A DNA stretch of 64,000 nucleotides from Ipomoea triloba (GCF_003576645.1 NC_044923.1:15366422-15430421), one strand, 5' to 3'; shown: positions 22,142 through 33,287, counted from the first letter of the stretch. The notes: a model not told the origin generated them from the sequence alone. Program-made: numbers and translations.

Positions 22142-23549
22142 AGAAGAAAAAAGAATTATACTAATTTAAACAAAATCACATCATTTTAGACTATATAATT
22201 CATAGTCTAAAGCGGATCCCATCTATCATATAATTTGCGGTGATTATTGAAACAAAGAGGTCAAACTACTCCCCAAAAAAGTGAAGAGAAAATGGAGCAT
22301 TACGCGAGTCAAAACATGGTGGCTACTTCCAAATGGCCGGAGCAAAGGTCATCATCTATCAAGATTATGAATCCTATCTTGATTTTAACTTGAGTTGTGT
22401 TTAATTTACGTGGTTGTTGACTTCTAATTACAATGCACATAACACGATCAAGCTTAAGCCACGTGCCAAAAAACATTTGCAGTGCCCTTCAAAAGTGTTG
22501 CAGATTGAATTCTTTTGCAATTGTTGAGGAAGAAGAACATCTTATCAAGTTATCATGATTAAAAGAAGCCGACCAACTGACCAACACCATGTTTAATATA
22601 CGAGTTTCCAATGGTTAACGTTGTGTTAATTAGAGCAAACCCTATAGTTGGGTTTTTAATTTGGTTTTTGTTAGAAATTTAAAAAGAAAAAAAGTAAAAT
22701 AAAATAAAAGAGGTGATTGTGAGTTGGTGATCACTCTCAAGATGCTCAGTGGGTGTGTGTAGTACATGCGTCCACTGAATGCTACTGGTGTGCTTAACGT
22801 GCACCATCAGTTGTTTATTTATTTATTTTTAAAATTTTTTTGGTGGAGCTCACTAGCCAGACAATAAATCAATCCTCTTGCAAGCTCCTTTTATCTTGTA
22901 AAATCTACAATTGGGGATGCTTTTAGTGTTAACTTGCCACGTAATGATTCTACTAATCATGTCCATAATGAACCGTGTATATATGTGAAAATTATGAGGA
23001 GATTTTCAACACTAGCTTGGCTGACATTTTTGATAGCTTCTGATTTGATTGAGAAATCCATTGATTCAGTAGACAGTATTTGAAAGAAGAAATTAAGGTT
23101 CAAAACTCGGCAGTATGTGGTAGTGTGGATATTATACTCAAAATAGATAGATCTCTTGTACGTACTGACATTTGACCATGTTTGTTGAGTTAGTGTGGGG
23201 TTAAAGGATTCAATTTTTTGGAAGAAAAGAAATGATTATATTTATGGGTCGTGGTCTTTACTAACCTTTATATGTGATCTATCTCAAGCTAAGAATTGTC
23301 TAAGCAAAGCTAAGCACTGAGAAAATGCTAATCTTCTTGTCGTTTATTGGCATGGGCTTTAGGTGGCCGTTGGTTGAGGCTAATTCGCTCCGAAAGAAAA
23401 CATCTCGAATAGTCAAAAGGGACTTTATAGTGTTTAAACTTTATTTTTTTCTTTATGGGACCTCATTATATTAATCATAGGTACTCTAGCTAAATTAATA
23501 AAGTGTTATCTCGTTACCTTTCAAAAAATACAAAAAGTGTTTGAAAGGC
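22142..23549. other. Intergenic DNA without assigned features
   Basis: No open frame with recognisable motifs, no clear terminal repeats. Confidence 0.55.
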
Positions 23550-23554
23550 TTAAT

Positions 23555-24038
23555 TGTTGGAAAGTAGCACTAAAAATAGCATTTTAAGTGGCCATTTTGT
23601 GGTACAATTTAAAGTGGGGTCCACATTTGATTTGGGTCGGGTCAATGTGGATTTGAGTTCTTCGTAGTAAGACAAAGAGATCCATATATTCTACGCTCAA
23701 AATGGATAATAGGTGAATGTGAAATTGGTTCTCAAAGTAGACCTATTTGAGATGAAATTTGGGTGAGGAAAAAGCTTATGTAGCTTTTATCCCACATTGG
23801 TTGGAAATGAAGATTTGCCCCACTATATATACAAGAGTCTTTTTACAACTAAATAACTTGTAACAGAGTCAGTAGTACTCAAAAAAAAAAACTTGTATAG
23901 CATAGATGCTCTCTCTTACACGCAAGGCAATCGTGTCTGTTCGCACCTTGGTTTTCCTGACTGTAATTATCCTTCGTGGATTATTACTATTTGTATTTTT
24001 CCATTTTCTTTGTGATTATCGAGAATCAGATTCCTACA
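23555..24038 (+). mobile_element. Solo LTR (484 bp) with 5-bp TSD
   Basis: TGTTGGAAAG at the start and GATTCCTACA at the end, with TTAAT duplicated at 23550-23554 and 24039-24043. It is related in reverse to the longer solo LTR at 48650-49854 (shared segments include TAAGTGGCCATTTTGTGG and GGGTCGGGTCAA). It has a CACTATATATACAAG TATA region at about 23821. No internal domain is attached. Confidence 0.9.
23863..23889 (+). mobile_element. Minimal SINE tail insertion
   Basis: Only about 27 bp, ending in GTAGTACTCAAAAA, are inserted in the solo LTR and flanked by AACTTGTA at 23855-23862 and 23890-23897. The same GTAGTACTC-polyA end closes the SINE at 61981-62107. The related LTR at 48650-49854 lacks the insert. 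Confidence 0.75.
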
Positions 24039-24096
24039 TTAATTACATTTGGTCCGTCTTATGATGAGTATGCAATGTTTAAACTTTATTAATGAA

Positions 24097-24145
24097 AAAA
24101 TTCTAATTTATACCCCTCCATAATATGTCAATTATCAATGTCACT
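24097..24145. repeat. Half-copy of the 267-bp palindromic MITE
   Basis: TTATACCCCTCCATAATATG and the following 25 bases match one arm of the element at 19298-19564; the other arm is missing. Confidence 0.7.
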
Positions 24146-24925
24146 GAGCAGCAAATTCTCTCATCCTCATTCTTCTTCTTCTCAACCTCTCCCATATTCA
24201 TTCTATCGAGTGTATTCTCTGAGTTCTATTGATTGTGATTCAATCAACAGATGAAAGCAATCACAGTTCTGCGATTGACGTTACTGATGCGAATTCACTA
24301 ATTGTTATTGGTCACAATTATCAATTCCAGATTTTTTATTCACTTATTATATTGTTTCTAGGGTTTTATGTATTTGATATTGGTGATTGTATTATTCTAC
24401 TTGTTTTTTAGATTGGAGTTTTAATTTTGTAGTTGCAGTTCATGATAATCGTCCGGTTGCATTTGGTGTGAGTTTTCTGATTGCAGTTGATGTTACTTTT
24501 TCAATTTTTATTGATCAGAATTCTCCCATTCCAGGTTTTATGTTTAGTTGTGCTTTTATTTAATTCAAATACTGCATTTGTTTCAAAAACATGCTATTCG
24601 CTTTCATTTTCAACATATAGTAGCTTCATTCTAGCGACACTGATATATCATTTCAACTACACTTCAGTTTCATTTAATAATATACGATTATTGTATAGTA
24701 TGAGATGTGTTTTTTTTTTTGTTGAGAGGGAGGGACCCTAAGGGTCCCGACGATTAGTATGAGATGTGTTTTTAATTTCATTTTCTGCACACAATAGGTT
24801 CAATATAGTAACATTAAATGTTCATTTTTAAAATTTATAGTTAATCAAGAGTTGTTGGGACTTTCAGTTTGTTCAATTGAAGAAACTTATGATATGTACA
24901 ATGATTATACATTTAGGATGAGGTT
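24146..24925. other. Intergenic DNA with T-rich repeats
   Basis: Words such as AGTTTCATTT and TATAGTATGAGATGTG recur here and near 25800-26000. No gene that I can support. Confidence 0.5.
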
Positions 24926-25020
24926 TAGTAGCCAAAGACCTTGTGGTCTAGTGGCACTTGGTTGTACTCTCATATAGAAGAGGGTGTGTCACTTTTTGTG
25001 CTTCAATAGATTGAGAAAGT
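24926..25020 (+). mobile_element. SINE fragment, 5' half
   Basis: AGCCAAAGACCTTGTGGTCT and TAGTGGCAC match the start of the SINE at 61981; the segment contains the A-box-like GGTCTAGTGGC but loses similarity before the B box. Confidence 0.6.
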
Positions 25021-25194
25021 AGTTCTGAACAGAGTCTAGTACTTAGAAAAAAATACTTGCCGTGAAAATGAAAATGTTTTATTCTTCAATGGCTAGGTAC
25101 AAAGGTAAATAAAAAAATAAGACATGTAAAAATATGTAAGTATATAAATAATAATTTATATTATTATATATTGAAATATATAATTTTTATTTTA

Positions 25195-25226
<32 letters not shown>

Positions 25227-25231
<5 letters not shown>

Positions 25232-25569
25232 AGTTCAAGTGTGGCCGCGTCTTAACGTGTGAACAATGCGGCCTCACCACTATGTATACAGATATACACC
25301 ACTCAGTGTTAGAAAATGCACGACACAAATATGCACCGTTGGGTACACATCACCAAAAAACACACCACTAGGTATACAAACATACACCACATAGTGTTAG
25401 CAAATGCAACATTAGGGGCAGGGGAGTTATGGTGCATTATTTTGGGTGTGTGGTGTGTTTTGTGTATTTTCATTGTGGTGCGTTTTATAACATTGAGTTG
25501 TGCATTTTGTAACATTGACTGGTATGAACCGCACTGACCACACGGGAAGGCGCGGTCACATTTGAACAG

Positions 25570-25572
<3 letters not shown>
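25227..25572. mobile_element. MITE between two (TA)n tracts
   Basis: AGTTCAAGTGTGGCCGCG near the left end pairs with the inverted right end GTTCAAATGTGACCGCG (about 45 bp of imperfect TIR). It is bordered by (TA)n at about 25196-25226 and 25573-25625. Open frames inside are spurious. Confidence 0.65.

Positions 25573-25625
<53 letters not shown>
25573..25625. repeat. (TA)n microsatellite
   Basis: Alternating TA of about 53 bp. Confidence 0.97.
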
Positions 25626-25633
<8 letters not shown>

Positions 25634-25639
25634 TTTACT

Positions 25640-25781
25640 TTACTTTACTTTTATCAAGTACCTTGTGCTCATTTGGCACCTCTATACCTCTCTTTGAGGG
25701 AATGTCTAGGATCGAACTCTGGTGGTGGGGAAAATTGACTCATACTACCTTGTAATATAATCGATAGTACTCAAAAAGATA
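25640..25781 (+). mobile_element. Diverged SINE copy
   Basis: CCTTGTGCTCATTTGGCACC resembles the A-box part, GGATCGAACTC the B box, and ATAGTACTCAAAAA the 3' end of the SINE at 61981-62107. Confidence 0.65.
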
Positions 25782-26039
25782 TTTTTTAATTGTATCATTT
25801 TAATTGTACTACAATTTCATTTGACAATATACATTATTGTATGAACTCTATTTTGTAGTTTCATTTTCCACACACACTAGTTTAATTATAATAACGCTAA
25901 AGTATTATTTTTATTACATTGCACGTTCATTTGACAATATATGTTATTGTATGGCTCTGGATTTTAGTTTCATTTTTCACACACAGTAGTTTCGTTTTAA
26001 CAACACTAAAATATCATTTTAGTTATACTACCGTTTCAT

Positions 26040-26520
26040 TTGACGATCATGGTCCACATAGCACTATGGACCATGATTCACTGTATAACAATTGTCTAAA
26101 CAACAAGCGGGTCAATGACACGTTGAACTTGGTCAGCCCAAAACCTCCTATTTCAATTGTTATACTATGGGTCAGGGTTTACATTACATCTTGGATTTGA
26201 TTCAAAATAACATTTAAATTATATACATGCACTTAAAATATTATGTACTTAATGAGTTACAGTTAATAAATTATATACCTAATACAATTAACATATTATA
26301 CAATTATGTACATATTATTATAATTACTACAATTAACATATATTATGTACTGATAGTTAATATTATGTACTTGCACTTAACATATTATGTACATTCAATT
26401 TATTTATACGTACATAATCTCTTAATTAAATGTACATAATATATTAATTAAAGATAAATAATTTGAATATAATTTTGGATCATAATCCACAATGTAAGGT
26501 ACACTCTAGTCCATGGCTTG
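26040..26520. mobile_element. Probable MULE-type MITE remnant
   Basis: CATGGTCCACATAGCACTAT at the left and TAGTCCATGG at the right carry the GTCCA/TGGAC end words of the local MULE group, and the middle consists of repeated AATTAACATATTATGTAC words. The TIR match is poor and no TSD is visible. Confidence 0.35.
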
Positions 26521-26549
26521 TAGGACAACAGAGAGACGTCACAATCATT

Positions 26550-26934
26550 ATTGCGTGGATTGTGGTTCACACGGCTATGTGGACCACGGTTATTCTAACT
26601 CATAAAATACACTATTTTAACACATAAAGTACATTATTCTAACTCATAAAATACATTATACTTACCCCAGAAATTTCATTATTCTAACACATAAAATACA
26701 TTATACATTATTATAACTCATAAAATACATTATGTTATCCCAAAAATTTCATTATTCCAATACATATAAAGTATATTATTCTAACACATAAAGTACATTA
26801 TTTTAACTCATAAAATACATTATCTTATCCAAAGTGCTCATTATTTTAACACGCACATAAAACAATACATTTTTAAGACTAAAACGACATTGTTATGAAC
26901 CGTGATCCTCATAATTGTGTGGACCGAATTTGCG
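26550..26934. mobile_element. Non-autonomous MULE with internal TACATTAT repeats
   Basis: The left end GGTTCACACGGCTATGTGGA followed by CCACGGTTATTC pairs with the inverted right end, GGTCCACACAATTATGAGGA followed by TCACGGTTCATA. Between them lie about a dozen copies of ATAAAATACATTATNCTAAC. It is non-coding. Confidence 0.7.
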
Positions 26935-27035
26935 GAGACGTGATTAACCTGTCCTCGGGGTTCAAGCCCTCCTCTTATATATATGTGTGTGTGTGTGAGT
27001 GAAAGGTTAATTTGTTGGGTTTTAAATTTGTAACG

Positions 27036-27073
<38 letters not shown>

Positions 27074-27078
<5 letters not shown>

Positions 27079-27545
27079 TAATCAGGTGAGAACCATGTCC
27101 CAGGTGAGAACGTAAGGACAAATCCAAGCCATCGATCTAGTAGATCTAACGGTTGAAATAAACAAAATTTTATAACATTTATGAAAATGACCCCGCTCAT
27201 TTTAAAAGTTTATAATATTTTTGAAAATGACCCCGCTCATTTTTTACTTGATTTTTCATCCATCAGATCTTACAGATCAATGATTTAGATTTGTCCTCAC
27301 GTTCTCACTTGGGCGCATAGTTCTCATATGATTACGCTATGCGCCCAAGTGAGAACATGAGGACAAATCTAAACCATTGATTTGTAAGATCTGATGGATG
27401 AAAAATCAAGTAAAAAATGAGCGGGGTCATTTTCATAAATATTATAAAATTTTGTTTATTTCAACCGTTAGATCTACTAGATCGATGGCTTGGATTTGTC
27501 CTTACGTTCTCACCTGGGACATGGTTCTCATATGATTAGGATTCT
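27074..27545. mobile_element. Foldback MITE with ~230-bp arms
   Basis: The two halves are nearly perfect inverted copies (outer word GAGAACCATGTCCCAGGTGA at both ends). The left arm has an extra 40-bp repeat of GAAAATGACCCCGCTCATTT. The centre has its own inverted GGGCGCATAG/CTATGCGCCC around TTCTCATATGATTA, a copy of the outer end word. It lies between (TA)n tracts. Confidence 0.88.
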
Positions 27546-27554
27546 ATATATATA

Positions 27555-29334
27555 CTAGTTTTATACGCGCATTGCGCGAATGGGTAAATGCCCAATGTTT
27601 ATATTTAAATAAATATTTAAAGTATATCAATGCAAGATTATATATAGGAGAAATTTATACATGGATAATTGAATTTCAAATTTTTTTAATTTAAATATCT
27701 AACTCAAAGTATATGAATCCAAGATAATATAGAAAATTCATTATAATTATTATTAAAATAAATGTTTGCAACCTTGTAAAATTGATAGTCTAAATATTTG
27801 GTCTAAAAATGATAGTCTAAATAAATACTACTTTTAATTTGAATTTTTCTAAGTGTTCTTAATTCTCTTTTGAGTAACATTGTCATTGTCTTCATCTTTA
27901 CTATTTCTTCTCTTCCTTTTTGTTAGTAGTGTGTTATTTGCAATTCGGTTATTGTTGGTAGCATAGATGACAACGTCATGCAATGAGATTATGATATAGG
28001 AGCTATGGACTTTCCTTTAGGTGTTCTGCTTGGGGTTCATTTGGTTCAACCATTATTGTTGAATGAGTTATTGTGGATAAAGAAATCCTTATAGCTAGTT
28101 TAAGAAAAAAGATTAAATAAATTAATAAAAATTTGAAAATTTAAAATATTATGTATTCCAAAGATATTAAAAGGTAGTTTCTCGCTTCAATTTGCTGGAT
28201 AATGGGTTATTTGAGTACTTTCATTGTCAACAAATCACCCAAGTAGTTAATATGATTGGTTTCAAACTATTCTTTTTTATTTTTTTCATGGTATTAAAGA
28301 AATACATAAGTATCATTTTTTGGTGTAACTACTAATTTATTTAATTCAATAAGAGTAAAATAGAGTGATTCCGCTTCAATTTGTTGAGTTATTATTTGAG
28401 AACTCTCTTTGTCAACCAATCCCCAAGTAGTTAATATAATTAGCTTCAAATTATTTAAATTTTTTTTTCATAGTATTATAAAATACTTGGTAAATAAATA
28501 TATAACATTATTTTGTACTATAACTTTGATATTTAATTACAAGATATTGTAAGAATAAGATAATGAACAATGTAATGAATATCAATTGATAAATTTGAAT
28601 GTAAAGAATCTTTGCATAAGAAAACATAAAAACAATATAACTAATGAAATTATTTCTCTTATTTAATTTAATTTTTTGAGAATGAATAATTTTTTCAAAT
28701 AAAGGTATTGTAGACATATAATTCTAAATTAAAAAATACATATGTATAATTTTTTGTCGTAGCTACTAATTTATTTAATTTAATAAGAGTAAAATAGAGT
28801 GAGAAACTTCAATTGATAAATTTGAATGTAAAGAATCTTTGCATGAGAAAAAATAAAGACAATATAACTAATGAAATTATTTCTCTTATTTAATTTAATT
28901 TTTTAATAATGAATAATTTTTTCAAATAAAGGTATTGTAGACACATAATTCTAAATTAAAAAAATACATATGTATTATTTTTTGTTGTAGCTACTAATTT
29001 ATTTAATTTAATAAGAGTAAAATAGAGTGAGAAACTTAATTATGTCAAATTTGATTGAGATAGGGTTCGAACCTAAGACCTTTCTTATAGAAATTAATGG
29101 GTTAAAAGTTAACGGAATGTTAACGGAGAAGAGAATATTTAACGGAAAACTTAACGGATAATCATAAAAGTAAGGTTAAATTAGGTAATCTCTATTAATA
29201 ATATTAATCTGAATTATCTTAACCATCTATTTGATTAAATAATTCATCTGAACCATCCTTTTGATTAAATAATTTGACTGCCATTTTTTCTACCCATTTT
29301 AGGCCTAACTCTCTTTGGCTCTTATTAGTATAGT

Positions 29335-29337
<3 letters not shown>
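27555..29337 (-). mobile_element. Non-autonomous Helitron (1783 bp)
   Basis: On the minus strand it starts TCTACTATACTAATAAG after an A, and ends with the hairpin CGCGC-AAT-GCGCG, a short AT spacer and CTAG followed by T. These are the plant Helitron rules (5' TC, 3' hairpin plus CTRR, insertion between A and T). The interior is AT-rich with a ~195-bp internal direct repeat (about 28560-28740 and 28800-29030) and no Rep/helicase coding. Confidence 0.8.

Positions 29338-29374
<37 letters not shown>
29338..29374. repeat. (TA)n microsatellite adjoining the Helitron 5' end
   Basis: Alternating TA of about 37 bp, directly at the insertion point. Confidence 0.95.
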
Positions 29375-29377
<3 letters not shown>

Positions 29378-29483
29378 AAAGGTTAATTTGTTGGGTTTTA
29401 AATTTGTAACGTAAAATTGGGCCTCAATTTGTTTAGTATTGGCTTCATTGCTTCTATTTTTTTATAGTGTGTTATTTGAGTTG

Positions 29484-29696
29484 TTATACCATGGACGATG
29501 GTCCACTTTGAAAGGTTGACCCTTATCTTAAATTGTGTATTTTTAGTATTGAAACTGTAAAATTTTGGAATATAAATTGTGTTTCTAAGTCAAAGTACAT
29601 AAATTGTGTATGTTAATATTGTGTGTTCATAGTATACACATTGTGAATTTTTATAAGGTAAATTGTGAACATTCAAAACCCAGGTCCACAGAATAA
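29484..29696. mobile_element. Small MULE MITE (213 bp) of the local TIR family
   Basis: TTATACCATGGACGATGGTC at the left; the inverted right end reads TTATTCTGTGGACCTGGG. The interior repeats AAATTGTGTAT words. It resembles the termini at 484, 11740, 11877 and 14113. Confidence 0.7.
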
Positions 29697-30560
29697 TTTG
29701 CGGTGTTATTTTGTGATAATAAAATTTCAATCATTTCTTTTTAAAAAAAAAAAAGAAAATAGAGCCTTCAATAATATTTATTACTCTTGCATGGATAATT
29801 TTGTTTACAATGCAAATATTCAAAGGTGGTTTAATTTACACTATAACCTGTTTAAATTATCTACACATAATGGGTAGATTTGAGGGAATTTAATTCATTT
29901 TTAGAACATATCAAATCGGTTGAGTGAGTAAATAAAGAATCATATAACATTTACCTCCGAAATTATAATGGATCTTCTATTGACTTGAAAGTGTCTGATC
30001 CTATCCTTGCAGATTTGAATTAAACTTTTGTAATTTAACCCAATCATCAAAACTTTGTTGCGAATGTCAAATTTATGGGCATCCTCAATAGGTAGTTTTA
30101 AATTTAAGATTCCAAGTAGGAGAGAAGGAGGGAGGTAAAACTATTATAAAAAAAAAAGAAAAATGAGTTTTCAGGGAAAAAAAAAAGAAAAAAAAAAGCT
30201 ATGGTAACATGTTTAGCGGGCGCACGCACTTGGCACTGTTGTTGCGCCTCACGCGAGAAATAGCGTACCTTTTTCAGAATTGGTGGGGCCCACTTCAAAG
30301 ACCAAAAATCAATTCTTGCAGGAAGCTCTCACCTCAGTCAACATCTCCTCAAAAACTTAACAAAAAATTAACCTTGTGGTTGCTCTAAGTCCTACATTGG
30401 TAAAATATGAGAAGGAAGAATGTATTATAATTATAACTTATAAGTGTTAATAATAATAATATATACTTCTTTATATTGATACATAGCCTTTAAAGTAGGC
30501 GTCTAAAATTAAATTTGTGTGGGTGAATGCCTAAAACAAACATAACGTAGACATAATTCT
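29697..30560. other. AT-rich intergenic DNA
   Basis: No supported gene. A-rich runs at about 29740 and 30150-30200 create meaningless frames. Confidence 0.55.
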
Positions 30561-30691
30561 CCTAATAAACAGTAAACGTTTTTCTCTCTCCCGTTTCGCT
30601 GTGGAGTGTTTTTTCTTTAGCCGTTTTCTTGGTTTCCGTCTTGGTTCCTAGGATTTCTTGTTCTTTCTCGGCGTCCTTTCGATCTTGTATC

Positions 30692-31226
30692 ATGGAGAAG
30701 GGAGGTCATAGTGGTATTGTAAAAGTCGATCGATGATGATGCGGATGGTGTGGTTGTGGAAGTCGAAGAGGTTGCTCCACCTGTTTACAATTTTCGGTAT
30801 GCGGTGGTGGGTAAGGTGCTTTCTGATTGGCCGGTGAAGTTTGTGGTTTTTCGGGACGTCATGGCTATGGCATGGCGGCCGACGAAAGGTGTGCATGTTC
30901 GGAAACTTGGGAATGATAGGTTCCTGTTCACTTTCTATATGGAGTGCGATGTGTCTCGTGTGGTGGATGATGGTCCGTGGACCTTTGAGCAAAACTTGGT
31001 TCTCTTGCGTTGTCTGGTGTCTGGGGACGATCCTTTGACGATTGGGTTGGATGTGACCTCTTTCTGGGTCCAAGTACATGACCTTCAGGCGGGATTCATG
31101 TTTGAAAAGGTTGCGATAACCATTGGAAACTTTGTAGGGGAATTTGAAGCTTGCGATCAACGTAATTTTGAAAGCACGGGGAAAATTAAACTTTCATGCG
31201 TATCCGGGTCAAGCTTCAGGTTTTGA
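30692..31226 (+). pseudogene. LINE ORF1, DUF4283-type RNA-binding protein
   Basis: An ATG at 30692 begins a short frame that shifts near 30721-30735 (a repeated CGAT) into the long frame running to 31226. That frame has the DUF4283 pattern of plant LINE ORF1: VVGKVLSDWPVKFVVFRDVM, then KLGNDRFLFTFYMECDVSRV, then DDGPWTFEQNLVLL. The following region near 31230-31330 (LKKPGGDWFWVDLRYERFQP) continues the family pattern in another frame, and the CCHC knuckle expected after it is not visible. ORF1 proteins bind LINE RNA. At least two frame breaks make it a pseudogene. Confidence 0.75.
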
Positions 31227-31675
31227 AACCATTGAAGGCAAAGATGAAGCTGAAAAAACCAGGGGGTGATTGGTTTTGGGTAGACCTTCGTTACGAGCGT
31301 TTTCAACCCGGAGGACTGGGGGAAGAGGGTGACGCCGGTTCTGGCAAATAGGTGGTTGGTTTTCAACCTGGAGGCGGTGGGCGCGGAGGGGGCCGATGCT
31401 GGTGGGGTTGCTGTAACGGCTACTCATGATGAGTTAATAATTGCGCAATTAAAGCCAGTTATTGACCCAAATCTTGAGCTGTTAGGGGGTGTTTATTCGG
31501 AGACTATCAATTACGAGGGAGTTAATGGGAGTAATGAGGATGAGGGTGTGGTCATTGTGGAACAGAAAAGGCATAGACAAGTATATGAGTCGGGGGCTAG
31601 TCCTATGGTGGTTGAAGGTCAGTTTACAGATGTGATTGATGAGGTGGGTCCTGGTTTCCAGGCCCACCAAGCTCA

Positions 31676-32160
31676 ATGAGTTGCATGAGTTGGAACTACC
31701 GAGGGTAGGGCAATCCTTTAACAGTTCATGTACTGTTGGGCTTGGTCACTAAACACAAGCTTGACATTTTGTTTTTATCAGAAACGTTAAGTGGGGTGTC
31801 GAGAATGGAGAGAGTTCGAGTGAAGTTAAAATATGACGGATGTTTTACAGTGAGCGTCTGGGGTAGAAGTGAGGGTTTAGTAGTTTTACAGAATGGAGGA
31901 GTGGATGCCGAGGTCGTAGGGTGTTCCCACCACTATATCGATTGCATTATTGACCAAGGCGGTACATTTCCTCATTAGAGATTCACGGGGTTATACGTTA
32001 TGCCTGAACAACATCGTCGCCGAGAGTCCTGGAATCTCCTGGAATCTTCTCAGGCACCTTTCTTGTCTAAACAATCTTCCGTGGGCAATTATGGGGGATT
32101 TTAATAACATTTTATGGGCTAGGGAGAAGGTGGGGTGGGTTCCTCATTCGAATTGGTTGC
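31676..32160 (+). pseudogene. LINE ORF2 start: endonuclease domain, truncated
   Basis: MSWNYRG at about 31691 is the usual first segment of plant LINE endonucleases, followed directly by an in-frame TAG at 31709. Then come LDILFLSET (31761 on) and, in shifted frames, PWAIMGDFNNILWAREKVG, the conserved GDFN segment. Apurinic-type endonuclease nicks target DNA for reverse transcription. It ends at about 32160 with no RT. Confidence 0.7.
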
Positions 32161-32370
32161 TAATACTCGATTTAGTCCCAAAGTATGTTTCATACCCAAT
32201 TTAATCCTCTGTCTTTTGAAAGAGTACCCAATGTTGTCCACCGTTAGAAATTGATCGTTTGCACCGTTATTTACAGGCGTCCAGAACACAACACAAGTCC
32301 ACCGTTAGAAATTGATCGTTTGCACCGTTATTTACACCATTATTTACAGGCGTCCAGAACACAACACAAC
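32161..32370. repeat. MITE-like fragment with 61-bp tandem repeat
   Basis: CCACCGTTAGAAATTGATCG occurs at 32238 and 32299. The upstream words (CGATTTAGTCCCAAAGTATG) resemble the foldback MULE-MITEs at 18.4 kb. Confidence 0.5.
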
Positions 32371-32458
32371 ATTATTTTTTTTGGGTAAACTCACAGGGTC
32401 TTTCTCCGTCATCCTCTGGGTCAGTGAAGCAAAGATTACACTTTGGAGAAGTGGTTCC

Positions 32459-32601
32459 TATTCTCCATTGTTATTGTGGTAATTTTTTTTTGGTAAATTC
32501 ATGGGGGTGATTCCTATTCCTATTCTCCATTGTTATTGTGGTAATTGTTTTTTGGTAAATTCATGGGGGTGATTCCTATTCTCCATTGTTATTGTGGTAA
32601 T
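32459..32601 (+). repeat. Tandem copies of SINE tail plus target exon
   Basis: TATTCTCCATTGTTATTGTG occurs at 32459, 32521 and 32577 (periods 62 and 56), each time followed by a T-run and GGTAAATTCATGGG, the end of the SINE. Each unit is therefore exon target plus SINE tail. Confidence 0.85.
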
Positions 32602-32769
32602 TTTTTTTTGGTAAATTCATGGGTCTTTCTCCGTCAGTTTAACGGTCCGAGTCCACCCACGTTCGCTCTGAGAGGCACAGGAGCTGGCCAGGGGGAATCG
32701 AACCCGGGTTCTCCTGAAATTCTTCCCCACAATGAGAGCTCACTTGCCACTTGAACTACCCTATTGGGT
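32602..32769 (-). mobile_element. tRNA-derived SINE inserted in the GRF exon
   Basis: On the minus strand the Pol III A box TAGTTCAAGTGGCAAG (about 32758-32742) and B box GGGTTCGATTCCC (32705-32693) are spaced as in a tRNA, and the 3' end is an A-run (32610-32602). The duplication ATTACCACAATAA lies on both sides (at 32601 and about 32786 on the minus strand). Confidence 0.88.
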
Positions 32770-33287
32770 TATTATTATTGTGGTAATGAGTTAACCCTTC
32801 AAACTTCATGGAGTTCTGAGAATCCTGGAAAAAAAATTTGGAATTGTGTTGGTATGAATGTAAGTATTAGCTATAATTTTGATTTTGGTTTTGTTTTTTT
32901 TTTTTTTTGTGTTTTTTTTTCAGGAATTGTGCAGGTTCACAGAGTATAGTTCACATTGTAATTTACGGATGACTTGTTTTTGAATTTTTTTTCACTTTGG
33001 TTTGCGGTTACCCATTACCAATTTTGTTGGAGCAATTGTGTGTATACATGGAATGCACTCATGTGGATTTTTTGCTTGGTTTGATCATTCCCGAATTGTT
33101 GAAGAGGGTGAACCGAAATGAGGAAGAAATAGAGAGGCTCAAAGCATCCAGATTACGAAGTGGCAATCGTCCAAAAAAATATTGTAATGGAAAATGGTTC
33201 AAAGCATTGCTATTGGTAGCAATAGGAGTAGTAATAGGACTAGTGGTGAGAAATGTGATGTTAAGGAAATGTAGACAATCTAGTTAG

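Larger units (their letters stand above)
30561..32160 (+). mobile_element. LINE (L1-type) 5' portion, RT region missing
   Basis: ORF1 and the start of the endonuclease domain are present in order, but similarity stops at about 32160 inside the GDFN part of the endonuclease, where repeat DNA begins. Reverse transcriptase and RNase H are absent. Most dead LINEs lose the 5' end, so this 3' loss suggests a later deletion or insertion. Confidence 0.75.
32400..33287 (+). pseudogene. GRF-type zinc-finger protein gene, disrupted
   Basis: The first half of a GRF zinc finger is read in VPILHCYCGN (about 32451) and, after a SINE insertion, in ELTLQTSWSSENPGKKIWNC (from about 32785). The second half CGFFAWFD lies near 33064-33087. 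A 1-nt frame change leads to IPELLKRVNRNEEEIERLK, a short coiled coil, and a C-terminal hydrophobic segment ALLLVAIGVVIGLVV (about 33206-33250), with the stop at 33285-33287. GRF finger plus coiled coil plus terminal membrane anchor is a known plant architecture. GRF fingers bind nucleic acid. Breaks: SINE insertion, tandem copies of the first motif, frameshift. It faces a MuDR-type transposase remnant and may have been transposon cargo. Confidence 0.7.

Noticed and set aside
29041..29095. GGGTTCGAACC word as a tRNA or SINE B box
   Set aside because: No A box at the right distance and no poly-A end; it lies inside the Helitron.
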